A stretch of 30,263 nt of DNA from Candidatus Anoxychlamydiales bacterium (GTDB lineage Bacteria; Chlamydiota; Chlamydiia; Chlamydiales; SM23-39), in NCBI GenBank assembly GCA_011064865.1, contig JAAKFX010000003.1, positions 1 to 30,263 on the forward strand, in the 5' to 3' direction. The notes beneath the pieces are model-generated. The model saw nothing but the letters and a program-made list of their open reading frames with translations, did not search any database and was not told where the DNA came from. Within the stretch, counting starts at the first letter, position 1. Every line of letters begins with the position of its first letter. A program made the translations under genes and the position numbers. Shown here piece by piece: positions 14,950 to 23,035 of the stretch.

Positions 14950-16536
14950 TTGAAACAAATTAAACGCGTTTTTAATATCTTTTTTCTTCTGATTTTTTTT
15001 AACACCCAAATTCAAGCTTCTACAACATCTAATACTTCTATTAAATCTGTAACATGTCAGAGAGTAGCTCCAGAGGTAATAAAAAAATTAGATAAAATAA
15101 ATAAGGTAGAAAGTCTATATAATTTACATATTGATGATCTACCTACTTTTGATGAAGTTTTCGATTTGATGGAGAGTTTTATCTTTAACGATGAAGATGA
15201 AATTGAAGGATTATATACAGATGAAGAATTAGATATTATTAATGCCTATTTTATTAAAATGGCAAGACTAGGCGTTTCGCCTGGTGATGAAGAAAAATTA
15301 GAAAAAGAAATTGCTGAATTACTTTCTGATGATGAAAGCGAAGAAGAATATGATGATAAAGAGAATGAAAGTGAAGAAAAATATTCTTTTTCTCCTAAAT
15401 ATCATGATGATAATAAGTATATTACTTTTTCAAGTTATGACGATTGGAATAGAGCTATTTTTTGCTCAAATCCTATAAAAAAAACAGTAAGGGCTACAAA
15501 AAATGCGACAAAAAAAACAACAAAAGGTGTAAAAAAAGCAGGAAAATTTATTAAAAAAAATGCGAAGACGATTGCCATTGTAACAGCTGCTGTTGTAGTG
15601 GCGGGTGTAACTACTTATTACATTGTATCTTCAAAGTCTTCAGAACCTTCTTATCCTACTACCTCTCAAGAAGAGTCTCTTAAAGTTGAAAATAAAAATA
15701 ATTCCGTTATTTGTGAAAATGAAGAGTCGGTCTCTTATCAAGATTCAGTATCAAATTGTAGCATAGAAAGGGAACAACCTATAATAGCAGAAGTTTTAAA
15801 AGATAATATTACTACTTTTAAAGCTGATCTGCAGGAAAATAATAATTTTAATATTTCAGAAAAAAATCAAAATTTATGGGATAAGACTAAAGAAATACTA
15901 AGAGAGATTGCAGCTCATGAAACTCATAAGTTTTTAGATGAAGTTTCAGATTATGCAAAACTTTTTCCTAGATTCATGGATGAGACTGGTAGCATTTGTA
16001 ATAGATTTATTCCAGATGAACTACTTAATGATATGAAAGATAATAGTTTATATGGAAATCTAGAAAAAACAATTATAGAAAATTATGAAGAAAATGTATC
16101 TGATTGTCATCAAAAGATTGATCAGATATTTGCTGTAAATCAATCAGAGGATTATACGAAAGAAGCAAAAGAATATAGAGAAAAAGATTGGTCTATAGCA
16201 TTTCTTCCTCCTCCAAGCCCTTTATTAAAAGGGAATTTTAATATAAAAAAACTTTCTGATGCAGGAAAATCACTTGATAGAGCGGGCCTTACAAAGGCGG
16301 GAAGAGCATTTGCGAAACACGGAGGTAGAGAAGGTAGTATATTTCCTAAACCATTAGGCAATACAAAACAAATCAATCAACAAGGACAAAAACTTTTAGA
16401 AAGTATTTTGAATGATAAAAAATCTATTTATTATGATAATAGATTTGGTGGTATAGATGTTTTTGAACCAAACGGAAAAGGAGCTAGATTTGATATGAAT
16501 AATAATTTTATGGGATTTTTACAACCAAGAAAGTAA
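14950..16536 (+). CDS. Exported toxin-like protein with C-terminal polymorphic-toxin module
   Basis: A 528-residue protein. It starts at a TTG, eight bases after AGGAT; no in-frame ATG is available. Residues 1-23 are a signal peptide ending QIQA. Residues 65-150 are strongly acidic, 174-206 strongly basic (Lys/Thr), and 207-226 a hydrophobic segment (TIAIVTAAVVVAGVTTYYIV). A long helical region and a PPPSP linker near 420 lead to the last 80-odd residues: AGLTKAGRAFAKHGGREGS, FPKPLGN, INQQGQKLLESIL, RFGGIDVFEP, GARFD and GFLQP. This pattern (KHG-R, FP-x-GN, IN-QGQ, G-ARF, GFL-P) is what I know from C-terminal toxin tips of bacterial polymorphic toxins, probably an RNase-type fold, though I cannot name the family with certainty. 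The next gene has the position and size of an immunity gene. Confidence 0.78.
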   Translation: MKQIKRVFNIFFLLIFFNTQIQASTTSNTSIKSVTCQRVAPEVIKKLDKINKVESLYNLHIDDLPTFDEVFDLMESFIFNDEDEIEGLYTDEELDIINAYFIKMARLGVSPGDEEKLEKEIAELLSDDESEEEYDDKENESEEKYSFSPKYHDDNKYITFSSYDDWNRAIFCSNPIKKTVRATKNATKKTTKGVKKAGKFIKKNAKTIAIVTAAVVVAGVTTYYIVSSKSSEPSYPTTSQEESLKVENKNNSVICENEESVSYQDSVSNCSIEREQPIIAEVLKDNITTFKADLQENNNFNISEKNQNLWDKTKEILREIAAHETHKFLDEVSDYAKLFPRFMDETGSICNRFIPDELLNDMKDNSLYGNLEKTIIENYEENVSDCHQKIDQIFAVNQSEDYTKEAKEYREKDWSIAFLPPPSPLLKGNFNIKKLSDAGKSLDRAGLTKAGRAFAKHGGREGSIFPKPLGNTKQINQQGQKLLESILNDKKSIYYDNRFGGIDVFEPNGKGARFDMNNNFMGFLQPRK

Positions 16537-16541
16537 CAAAA

Positions 16542-16790
16542 ATGACAAAAAAATTTAAGATAATAATATCTAGTGATCAAGAATATGAAGAGCTTTGTGC
16601 TGAAATTTATTTTGAAAACCAGTTTGTGGCAATTATAACACAAGAAAAAGGATTCGAAAATTTACAAATTTCAATATATTCACCTTCGAAAAAAGGGAAA
16701 TGGCTTTTTAATTTGGTAGATTTTCAAGAAATTTTAAATAAAGCAAAAGAAAGTTTATGGGAAATGAGAAAATCCTCTGAAGAATCTTAG
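16542..16790 (+). CDS. Probable immunity protein for the adjacent toxin module
   Basis: An 82-residue cytosolic-looking protein starting 5 bases after the toxin-like gene's stop. It has two N-terminal beta strands (FKIIISSDQEYEELCAEIYF, then FVAIITQEKG), LQISIYSP, and a C-terminal helix ending LNKAKESLWEMRK. It is acidic and has no signal peptide, unlike its exported neighbour. Small, compact, acidic proteins in this position usually bind and neutralise the toxin tip, and I recognise the general pattern from immunity genes next to this toxin type. Assignment rests mainly on context and this resemblance. Confidence 0.7.
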   Translation: MTKKFKIIISSDQEYEELCAEIYFENQFVAIITQEKGFENLQISIYSPSKKGKWLFNLVDFQEILNKAKESLWEMRKSSEES

Positions 16791-16798
16791 TACAAACT

Positions 16799-16830
16799 AA
16801 GGAAGGCGATTGTTGTTCTTCTGCTTCCTT
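16799..16830. terminator. Weak hairpin between convergent genes
   Basis: AAGGAAG (16799-16805) pairs with CTTCCTT (16824-16830) around an 18-base loop, just after the immunity gene. There is no T-run after it. It could help end transcription between the convergent immunity gene and ispG. Confidence 0.3.
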
Positions 16831-16896
16831 CATAAATTATTTATAATTATAAGACTATCTTAAAGTATTGTAGGATTTTTGATTCTTATTAAAAAC

Positions 16897-18666
16897 CTAT
16901 AAAGTAACTTTTTCTTTATTTGTATGCTTTTCAATTAATGAGATTAACTTATCAACAGCATCTTTTTCATCGATGTTTTTCTCAATGCATTTTTTATGCA
17001 TATAAAGATCTATTTTGCCTTCTCCGGAGCCGACATAGCCAAAATCAGCATCTTGCATCTCCCCTGGCCCGTTTACTATACAACCCATAACTGCGATTTT
17101 AAGATCTGGCATATTAGGAGTTTTTTCTTTTATTTTTTTCAGTACCTTTTGAATATCAAAAAGAGTTCTACCGCATCCTGGACATGCAATAAATTCTGTT
17201 TTATGTTTTTTAAGATTGCATGCTTGTAATATATTTAAACTAAGATCTAAGTTGTCTATTTTTGAGCTGTTTGTTTCAAGTAAAATACTATCTACAAACT
17301 TCTCATATAAGATTAAGCCCAGTTCGCTAGAGGCTAATATTTTTATATCTTCAAATGAGCCTGTATATTGTAGATTTAAAATAATTGGAATATCTATATC
17401 GTTATTTTGTAAAAAGAAGATGAATTCTCTTATTTCATCAACAGTGCTATTAGAAGTATTTGGTTTAAAAATTAGATAAGAAGGATTGATTTTTTTTATA
17501 TTTTCAAAGCTATCTTCAAAACTCACTTCTAGTGCAAATTTTTCATTTGGATTTTGAGAAATATTTTTTAAAGTACAAACTTTTAAAACATCTGGAAAAT
17601 CATCTTTAGATATAAGAGTTATATTTTGAGATTTTAGTTTTTTAATAAGATGAAGATTTTTTTGAGTAGGCGCTATATCTTCTAAATAAAAAATATCAAC
17701 CATTGATATTTTGTCATCTTGTAAATGTTCAAGTTTTGTTTTTATTGCTAAAGTTACTTTTTTGTTTGTAGATCTCTTTTTACAATCTAGATTTTGTAAG
17801 CTTGTTTTTGATCTAGTTGATGAGAGATGAGCTAGAATTTTTGCAGGTTCAATCTCTTCAGTTGGATCTGCTGTTAAAGATACTCTAATTGTATCTCCAA
17901 TGCCGTCTAAAAGAAGAGCTCCAATACCTACACTAGATTTGATAATGCCATCTTCAATATCACCAGCTTCTGTAACCCCTAAATGAATAGGATAATCAAG
18001 ATTGAGCTTGAGCATCTCTTTGACTAATGCTCTATAAGCTTCAATTGTAACAAAAGATGATGAGGATTTCATAGAATAGATAATATCGTGATAATCTAAC
18101 TTTTGACAAATCTTTGTATACTCTATTGCAGATGCTACCATCCCCTCAACGCTGTCTCCATATCTTGTCATTATCCGATCTGATAAAGATCCGTGATTTA
18201 CGCCTATTCTTAAAGCTACTTTGTTTTTTTTCAGCTTTTCAATTAATAGGAAAAGTTTCTCTTCAATGTTCTCAAGCTCTTTTTGATATTCATCTTCTGT
18301 TAAAATAGTTTTTTGAAAAACAGCTCTTTTTTCAGCAAAATTTCCTGGATTGATTCTAACTTTATCAACAAAATCTGCAGCTATATACGCAGCTGGTGGA
18401 TAAAAATGAATATCTGCAACTAGTGGAATTTTGCAGTTTTTTTTCAAAAGTTTATTTTTAATATGTTCTAAGGCATAACCTTGTTTTTTTCCTTGCACTG
18501 TCATTCTTGCAATCTCGCAGCCCGCATCTTGAAGCTTTAGAATTTGATCAACCGTTGCATCTACATCTTCAGTTTTAGTATTTGTCATGGATTGTATACG
18601 AATAGGATTAGATCCCCCAATTGCAACATTGCCTACCAAAACCTGTCGAGTTTTAAATCTTTTCAT
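16897..18666 (-). CDS. ispG: 4-hydroxy-3-methylbut-2-en-1-yl diphosphate synthase, long form
   Basis: A 589-residue iron-sulfur enzyme of the MEP isoprenoid pathway that converts MEcPP to HMBPP. The N-terminal TIM barrel has GGSNPIRIQSMTNT, VADIHF, DKVRINPGN and RIGVNHGSLSDRI. The C-terminal cluster domain has CPGCGRTLFDIQ and MGCIVNGPGE, which hold the [4Fe-4S] ligands. Between them is an extra domain of about 250 residues, found in chlamydial and plant IspG but absent from the E. coli form of about 370 residues. I place the start at the ATG at 18666, not at the TTG two codons upstream, because MKRFKTRQVLVG is the usual beginning. A well-spaced promoter lies 36 bases upstream. Confidence 0.95.
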   Translation of the reverse strand: MKRFKTRQVLVGNVAIGGSNPIRIQSMTNTKTEDVDATVDQILKLQDAGCEIARMTVQGKKQGYALEHIKNKLLKKNCKIPLVADIHFYPPAAYIAADFVDKVRINPGNFAEKRAVFQKTILTEDEYQKELENIEEKLFLLIEKLKKNKVALRIGVNHGSLSDRIMTRYGDSVEGMVASAIEYTKICQKLDYHDIIYSMKSSSSFVTIEAYRALVKEMLKLNLDYPIHLGVTEAGDIEDGIIKSSVGIGALLLDGIGDTIRVSLTADPTEEIEPAKILAHLSSTRSKTSLQNLDCKKRSTNKKVTLAIKTKLEHLQDDKISMVDIFYLEDIAPTQKNLHLIKKLKSQNITLISKDDFPDVLKVCTLKNISQNPNEKFALEVSFEDSFENIKKINPSYLIFKPNTSNSTVDEIREFIFFLQNNDIDIPIILNLQYTGSFEDIKILASSELGLILYEKFVDSILLETNSSKIDNLDLSLNILQACNLKKHKTEFIACPGCGRTLFDIQKVLKKIKEKTPNMPDLKIAVMGCIVNGPGEMQDADFGYVGSGEGKIDLYMHKKCIEKNIDEKDAVDKLISLIEKHTNKEKVTL

Positions 18667-18701
18667 AATCAAAAGAGCCTTTTTGTAAAAATATTTACAG
18701 A

Positions 18702-18730
18702 ATTATAAATAAATGATCTTAGTAGATCAA
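18702..18730 (-). promoter_or_regulatory. Promoter of ispG
   Basis: On the minus strand, TTGATC (18730-18725) and a perfect TATAAT (18707-18702) are exactly 17 bases apart. The start of transcription would fall near 18695, about 30 bases before the ispG ATG. Confidence 0.5.
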
Positions 18731-18795
18731 TACTAAAACTGTTTCAAATCGTGAAGTAAAAAAAATGAACAGACAATAGATAGAAAAGTTTATTG

Positions 18796-18833
18796 GACAA
18801 ATTTGTCTAATGGTCAGTCGACAAATTTGTCGA
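18796..18833. promoter_or_regulatory. Two palindromic operator-like sites
   Basis: GACAAATTTGTC occurs twice, at 18796-18807 and 18820-18831, with centres 24 bases apart. The second is part of a perfect 16-base palindrome (18818-18833). Tandem identical palindromes are typical operators for a dimeric repressor. Downstream on the + strand a GTG at 18868 after AAGAGG opens a frame (LEELWKMSVKY) that is soon lost in the tail of the aldo/keto reductase gene, so the regulated gene seems to have been deleted. Confidence 0.5.
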
Positions 18834-18932
18834 ATGCATTTATTATATAACTTATAATAAGAGGCTTGTGTTAGAAGAGTTGTGGAAAATGAGCGTTAAA
18901 TACAGTTTTTTTGTATTATTATTAAAGAAAAA

Positions 18933-19751
18933 TCAATACTCAAAATCACCAAATTCAGGATTGATAAGCCTTTTAGGTCTTATTTTTCCAATCTCATCTA
19001 TTTTTTGCATATCGGAGATTGATAGCTCAAAATCAAAAATCTCGAAATTATCTTTAATATGCTTTTCAGATGAAGCTTTCGGAATTACAACGATATCTTT
19101 TTGAATAAGCCATCTAAGAGCTATTTGTCCACCTGTTTTAGAGTATTTTTTTGAGATTTGTTTGATATCTGGATCATGAAAGACTTTTCTTCTAGCTAGT
19201 GGTGAATAAGCTGTAACGCTAATGGAGTGACGATTACAAAAATCTAAAAGAGAGCTTTGATTTAAAAAGGGATGGAATTCAACTTGATTTATAGCAACTT
19301 TTATACCTTGATCTAAAAGTTCTTGCAAATGATTTATAGTATAGTTGCTAACTCCAAAACTTTTTAGTTTACCTTTTTCTTTTAGTTTTGACATCTCATA
19401 GGAGATTTCAGCTAAAGGTTTTGTTCTATCTGGCCAATGAACGAGATATAAATCTAAATAATCTAAATCAAGCTCCATCAACGCTTTGTCACATTCACTC
19501 TCAACGAGTTTTGGATCTAAAAATTCTCTCCAAAGTTTTGATGTAATGTAGAGCTTTTCTCTATTTTTTCCTTTAATAGCCTCTTTTACAATATCCTGAT
19601 TACCATAAATATCTGCTGTATCTATATGGGTGTAGCCTATTTTTAAAGCGTATTTTAAAGCGTTTATACCAATCTCTTGTTCAGTTAGCTGCCATGTTCC
19701 TATTCCTATCATAGGAATTTCATTTCCATCATTTAACTTTTTAAATCGCAT
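18933..19751 (-). CDS. Aldo/keto reductase
   Basis: A 272-residue NADPH-dependent oxidoreductase of the aldo/keto reductase superfamily, reducing aldehydes or ketones in the cytosol. All four catalytic residues are visible: Asp44 and Tyr49 in DTADIYGN, Lys72 in ITSKLW and His105 in YLVHWPD. GVSNY and AINQVEFHP in the barrel and IPKASS near the cofactor site are also present. I place the start at the ATG at 19751, six bases after AGAGGA and followed by RFKKLNDGNEIPMIGIGTW, the usual beginning; an upstream start would overlap the preceding gene. The substrate is unknown. It is the third gene of an operon with the methyltransferase and metallo-hydrolase. Confidence 0.95.
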   Translation of the reverse strand: MRFKKLNDGNEIPMIGIGTWQLTEQEIGINALKYALKIGYTHIDTADIYGNQDIVKEAIKGKNREKLYITSKLWREFLDPKLVESECDKALMELDLDYLDLYLVHWPDRTKPLAEISYEMSKLKEKGKLKSFGVSNYTINHLQELLDQGIKVAINQVEFHPFLNQSSLLDFCNRHSISVTAYSPLARRKVFHDPDIKQISKKYSKTGGQIALRWLIQKDIVVIPKASSEKHIKDNFEIFDFELSISDMQKIDEIGKIRPKRLINPEFGDFEY

Positions 19752-19753
19752 AT

Positions 19754-20416
19754 TTATCCTCTTTTCATATTTAAATAAGCTTTGGTTTTTCCCCAAGCAA
19801 AAGATATATCAAAACTTTTTAAACAAACAAAACTTTTGTCATATTCATCTAATGCATAACTAATGGTAATAATTTTAACATATGATGGGAGTTTTTTGAA
19901 CTTATTTATTAAAAGTTGAATTTTGTCATCTGAAAGAGTTGTGCCATAAAGATAGATTACATCTATGTCTTTAATTTCATACTCAAACATATCTAAGCAT
20001 AAAAATTTTAATTTTTTGACTTTAAAAAGTTTTATAAAAAAATTTGAAATATTTACAAAAATTGGGATCTGCTCGATTGCGATTATATTGTATTTACAAA
20101 AAAAATTAAGCCAAAAACTTGTTTTTCCTCTACCAGAGCCTAGCTCTAAAATAGTTGCATTTTTTTTGAGATTTAAAATTTTTACAATTTTTTCCATCTC
20201 TAAAAGAGGAGTTTCTCCATAATCATAAATCTTTTGATCAAATTTTTTTTCTAAAAATTTTCTAGAGATTCTATAGGGGTTCAAAAAAAGATAGATAAAT
20301 GAAAAGCTAAGATCAAAAAGTAAAAATTTTGGGTTTAGATAAAATTTCCACTCTTTTAACCACTGAATAAAACAATAGATTTTTACTTTAAATGATAACA
20401 AAATTTTTTTTACCAA
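19754..20416 (-). CDS. Class I SAM-dependent methyltransferase, membrane-associated
   Basis: A 220-residue protein with an SAM-binding motif I, ATILELGSGRGKTSFWL, near residue 90 and a following acidic strand end (IIAIEQIP). LKFLCLDMFE and VIYLYGTTL are later strands of the Rossmann-like fold. The first 60 residues are very hydrophobic and basic, with FDLSFSFIYLFLNPYRISRKF, and could tether it to a membrane. The start is a TTG that overlaps the stop of the upstream gene (20410-20416); no ATG lies before the SAM motif, and GGAG lies at a workable distance. It ends 2 bases before the aldo/keto reductase ATG. The substrate is unknown. Confidence 0.85.
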   Translation of the reverse strand: MVKKILLSFKVKIYCFIQWLKEWKFYLNPKFLLFDLSFSFIYLFLNPYRISRKFLEKKFDQKIYDYGETPLLEMEKIVKILNLKKNATILELGSGRGKTSFWLNFFCKYNIIAIEQIPIFVNISNFFIKLFKVKKLKFLCLDMFEYEIKDIDVIYLYGTTLSDDKIQLLINKFKKLPSYVKIITISYALDEYDKSFVCLKSFDISFAWGKTKAYLNMKRG

Positions 20417-21396
20417 TTGAGATGATCTCCAATCTCTAAGACTCTAAAATTATCTAAAGATACATTTTGCTTTTTTAAGTTTAAATAAAGCTCATATGGA
20501 GGCTGTTTCATGTTCTCATCAGATAGATTAAAAGTTTTAAAGTGCATAGCAACTGATAGTTTAGAATTTACATCTTGATGTATATTTACAGCATCTTTGG
20601 GATCTATGTGTACTGGATTCATAAATTTTCTTGGCATATATGTCCCAATAGGAATTAAGCAAAGATCCATAGATTTAAACTTAGAACCAATGTTTTTAAA
20701 ATCTATCTCATTATAGCCCGTATCTCCAGTAAAATATAGCTTTTTTTGATCTTTTTTACTCTCTATCACATATCCCACCCATAAAACCTTATTACCATCT
20801 AAAAGAGACCTTCCTGTGTAGTGCTGAGCTGGAACTGCATGAATTTGAAAAGAATCATCTTCATAGCTTTGCCACCAATCTAGATCAAAAACATTTGTCA
20901 TTCCTCTTTTTTTAAACCATTTTTTAAGCCCCATTGGAACTATCCATTTAATTTTCGGGAACTTTTTATTCAGATGCATAACTGTTTTTTTATCTAAATG
21001 ATCATAGTGATTGTGTGAGATCACAACAAAATCAATATTAGAGAGCTGATCTAAATCTATAGCAGGTTGATGTCTTCTTTGAGGCCCTATAGATTTAAAT
21101 GGAGAGCATCTATCTGTCCATATCGGATCTGTTAAGATCTTATGATTGTTTATTTTTACTAAAAAAGTACAGTGACCTACCCACATCACCCAAGGATCAT
21201 TAGAATTGAACTTTTTTTCAACTTTTGGAAATGAAAAATCTATCGGAAAATCAATCGTTTCATCAGCGCTATTATATAATTTTAGTTTCCACAATAAGAA
21301 ATCTACTGCAGATCTGTGAACTCTTTTGTTACTATTATAGTTAATAAACCTTCCATATTTTTTTAATGATTTTAAATACTTTTTGTAATTTTCCAT
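20410..21396 (-). CDS. Metallo-beta-lactamase-fold hydrolase (NAPE-PLD-like)
   Basis: A 328-residue zinc hydrolase. The metal-binding motif is HNHYDHLD (His128, His130, Asp132, His133). It is preceded by WVGHCTFLV, which opens the fold, and followed by VPAQHYTGR, YFTGDTGY and AMHFKTF, which supply the other ligands. The region around TDPIWTDRCSPF and GPQRRHQPAI resembles the N-acyl-phosphatidylethanolamine phospholipase D / UlaG-like branch, suggesting a phospholipid or phosphoester substrate; the exact substrate cannot be read. It is the first gene of a three-gene operon with short overlaps. Confidence 0.92.
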   Translation of the reverse strand: MENYKKYLKSLKKYGRFINYNSNKRVHRSAVDFLLWKLKLYNSADETIDFPIDFSFPKVEKKFNSNDPWVMWVGHCTFLVKINNHKILTDPIWTDRCSPFKSIGPQRRHQPAIDLDQLSNIDFVVISHNHYDHLDKKTVMHLNKKFPKIKWIVPMGLKKWFKKRGMTNVFDLDWWQSYEDDSFQIHAVPAQHYTGRSLLDGNKVLWVGYVIESKKDQKKLYFTGDTGYNEIDFKNIGSKFKSMDLCLIPIGTYMPRKFMNPVHIDPKDAVNIHQDVNSKLSVAMHFKTFNLSDENMKQPPYELYLNLKKQNVSLDNFRVLEIGDHLNW

Positions 21397-21538
21397 AATT
21401 AACTTATATTATCTTCTCTAATTAGAAAATAAGTAAAATTAGATTTTTTACAACTAATTTTTTTAAATTTTTCAAAAATAAACTTGCCAACTTTAGCTTA
21501 AGCCAATAAGATGAGGCTTTTAAGGGCCTTAAAAAATA

Positions 21539-23035
21539 ATGGATGATAATAGAGCTTTAACCAAATTCGAAGAAGGTAGCATAAAAGAGCTTTGGACTAT
21601 TGCTCTTCCTTTAATGATATCATCTTTAGCATCTCTTTTGATGATCTTTGTAGACAGATGTTTTTTAGCAAGACTCTCTCTCGCTGCTTTAAATGCTTCT
21701 GTCAATGCCGGAACTCTTGCTTGGGCTTTTTTAGGAGGCTTTGGGGTTTTGACTGTTATGTCAGAGGTCTTTGTAGCTCAGTACAATGGAGCTAAACTAT
21801 ACTCTAAGCTTGGAGAGCCTGTCTGGCAAATGATTTGGTTTTCTATTTTTTCAACGGCTATTTTTGTGCCACTAGGTCTTTTTTTTGGACCTATGTTTTT
21901 TAAAAACACCCTATATGCCACCCTGCAAGTACAGTATTTTGGCTATTTAATGGTTTTTGGCTCTTTTTATCCTTTAATGACTGCTTTTAGTGGTTTTTTT
22001 ATCGGAAGAGGGCAAACCAGATTTTTGATATATATTGCGATTATCGCAAATTTTGTGAATTTAATGCTGGATTGGATATTGATTTTTGGTGTGAAAGGTT
22101 TAGTCTCTCCAATGGGTATAAAAGGTGCTGCTGTAGCTACTTGCATAGGAACAATTTTTCAAGCTGTAATTTTGGGTTTTATATTTTTCAAAAAAGTAAA
22201 TAGAGAAAATTATGGCACAACAAAATTTGCATTTAATTTTCAGGTTTTTAAAAATTGTATAAGAGTAGGGCTTCCCCCTGCTGTATTTTTTACTCTAGAG
22301 ATTGTTGGTTGGACCCTATTTTTTATGATGATGACTTCTTTAGGAGAGGTGCATATTACAATCTCCAGCATCTGTCAAAGTATTGTCATACTGCTATCAT
22401 TTTTCTTCGAAGGTTTAAATCGCGCTGTTGCAGCATTAGCTGCTAATTTTATAGGTTCTAAAAAGATAGATTTAATTCATAGACTTTTAAAATCTAGTGT
22501 AAAGCTTATAATAGCCTTTACAGTTATTGTGTCTGTGTTTTTAGTATTCGATCCTAAAATCATTGTTGATTTTTTAATTCCAGGATCTGTAGACAATCAG
22601 ATTTTGTTTTGGCAAACAGCCTCTGGATTTTCGTTTTATTTCATTTTAAAACTTTGTCTTTTTTGTGTATTTGTCTATCTATTTTTTCAAGGTATTCGCT
22701 GGACTTTTGCGGGGCTTTTAACAGCCGCTGGAGATACCCTATTTTTATTAATAGCCGGATCTCTTTCCGTATGGCTATTTTTACTTCTTCCTGTTTATTT
22801 TATAGTCGTTAAATTCTCTTTAGCTGTTCAATATGCTTGGATATTAGCGGCCGGCTATGCTTTAGTTTTAAGCGCTATTTATTGGTTTAGATATAAATCT
22901 GGAAAATGGAAAAGCATGGTATTAATCCCAGAAAAGCAAACTGCAGAAGAAAATCCTTCATTAGAAGAAAATCCAGCTATAATAGAAGAAGAAAATACTC
23001 TAGATGAAAATATCGATAATAATGAAGAGGCTTAA
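21539..23035 (+). CDS. MATE-family multidrug/Na+ antiporter
   Basis: A 498-residue inner-membrane exporter. The first MATE half opens with ELWTIALPLMISSLASLLMIFVDR and the internal repeat has FFIGRGQTRF and VNLMLDWILIFG, a conserved MATE signature. A second half follows with GLNRAVAALAANFIGS and AGLLTAAGDT. About 12 membrane segments can be counted. The last 40 residues are an acidic Glu/Asn-rich cytosolic tail (EENPSLEENPAIIEEE) that is not typical of the family. MATE proteins expel drugs or metabolites in exchange for Na+ or H+; the substrate here is unknown. Its stop overlaps the stop of the convergent gene by four bases. Confidence 0.93.
   Translation: MDDNRALTKFEEGSIKELWTIALPLMISSLASLLMIFVDRCFLARLSLAALNASVNAGTLAWAFLGGFGVLTVMSEVFVAQYNGAKLYSKLGEPVWQMIWFSIFSTAIFVPLGLFFGPMFFKNTLYATLQVQYFGYLMVFGSFYPLMTAFSGFFIGRGQTRFLIYIAIIANFVNLMLDWILIFGVKGLVSPMGIKGAAVATCIGTIFQAVILGFIFFKKVNRENYGTTKFAFNFQVFKNCIRVGLPPAVFFTLEIVGWTLFFMMMTSLGEVHITISSICQSIVILLSFFFEGLNRAVAALAANFIGSKKIDLIHRLLKSSVKLIIAFTVIVSVFLVFDPKIIVDFLIPGSVDNQILFWQTASGFSFYFILKLCLFCVFVYLFFQGIRWTFAGLLTAAGDTLFLLIAGSLSVWLFLLLPVYFIVVKFSLAVQYAWILAAGYALVLSAIYWFRYKSGKWKSMVLIPEKQTAEENPSLEENPAIIEEENTLDENIDNNEEA

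Noticed and set aside
18868..19104. 78-codon frame on the + strand after the palindromes
   Set aside because: Only its first 20 or so codons are outside the aldo/keto reductase gene; the rest is antisense to a well-supported enzyme. I keep it only as a possible gene remnant.
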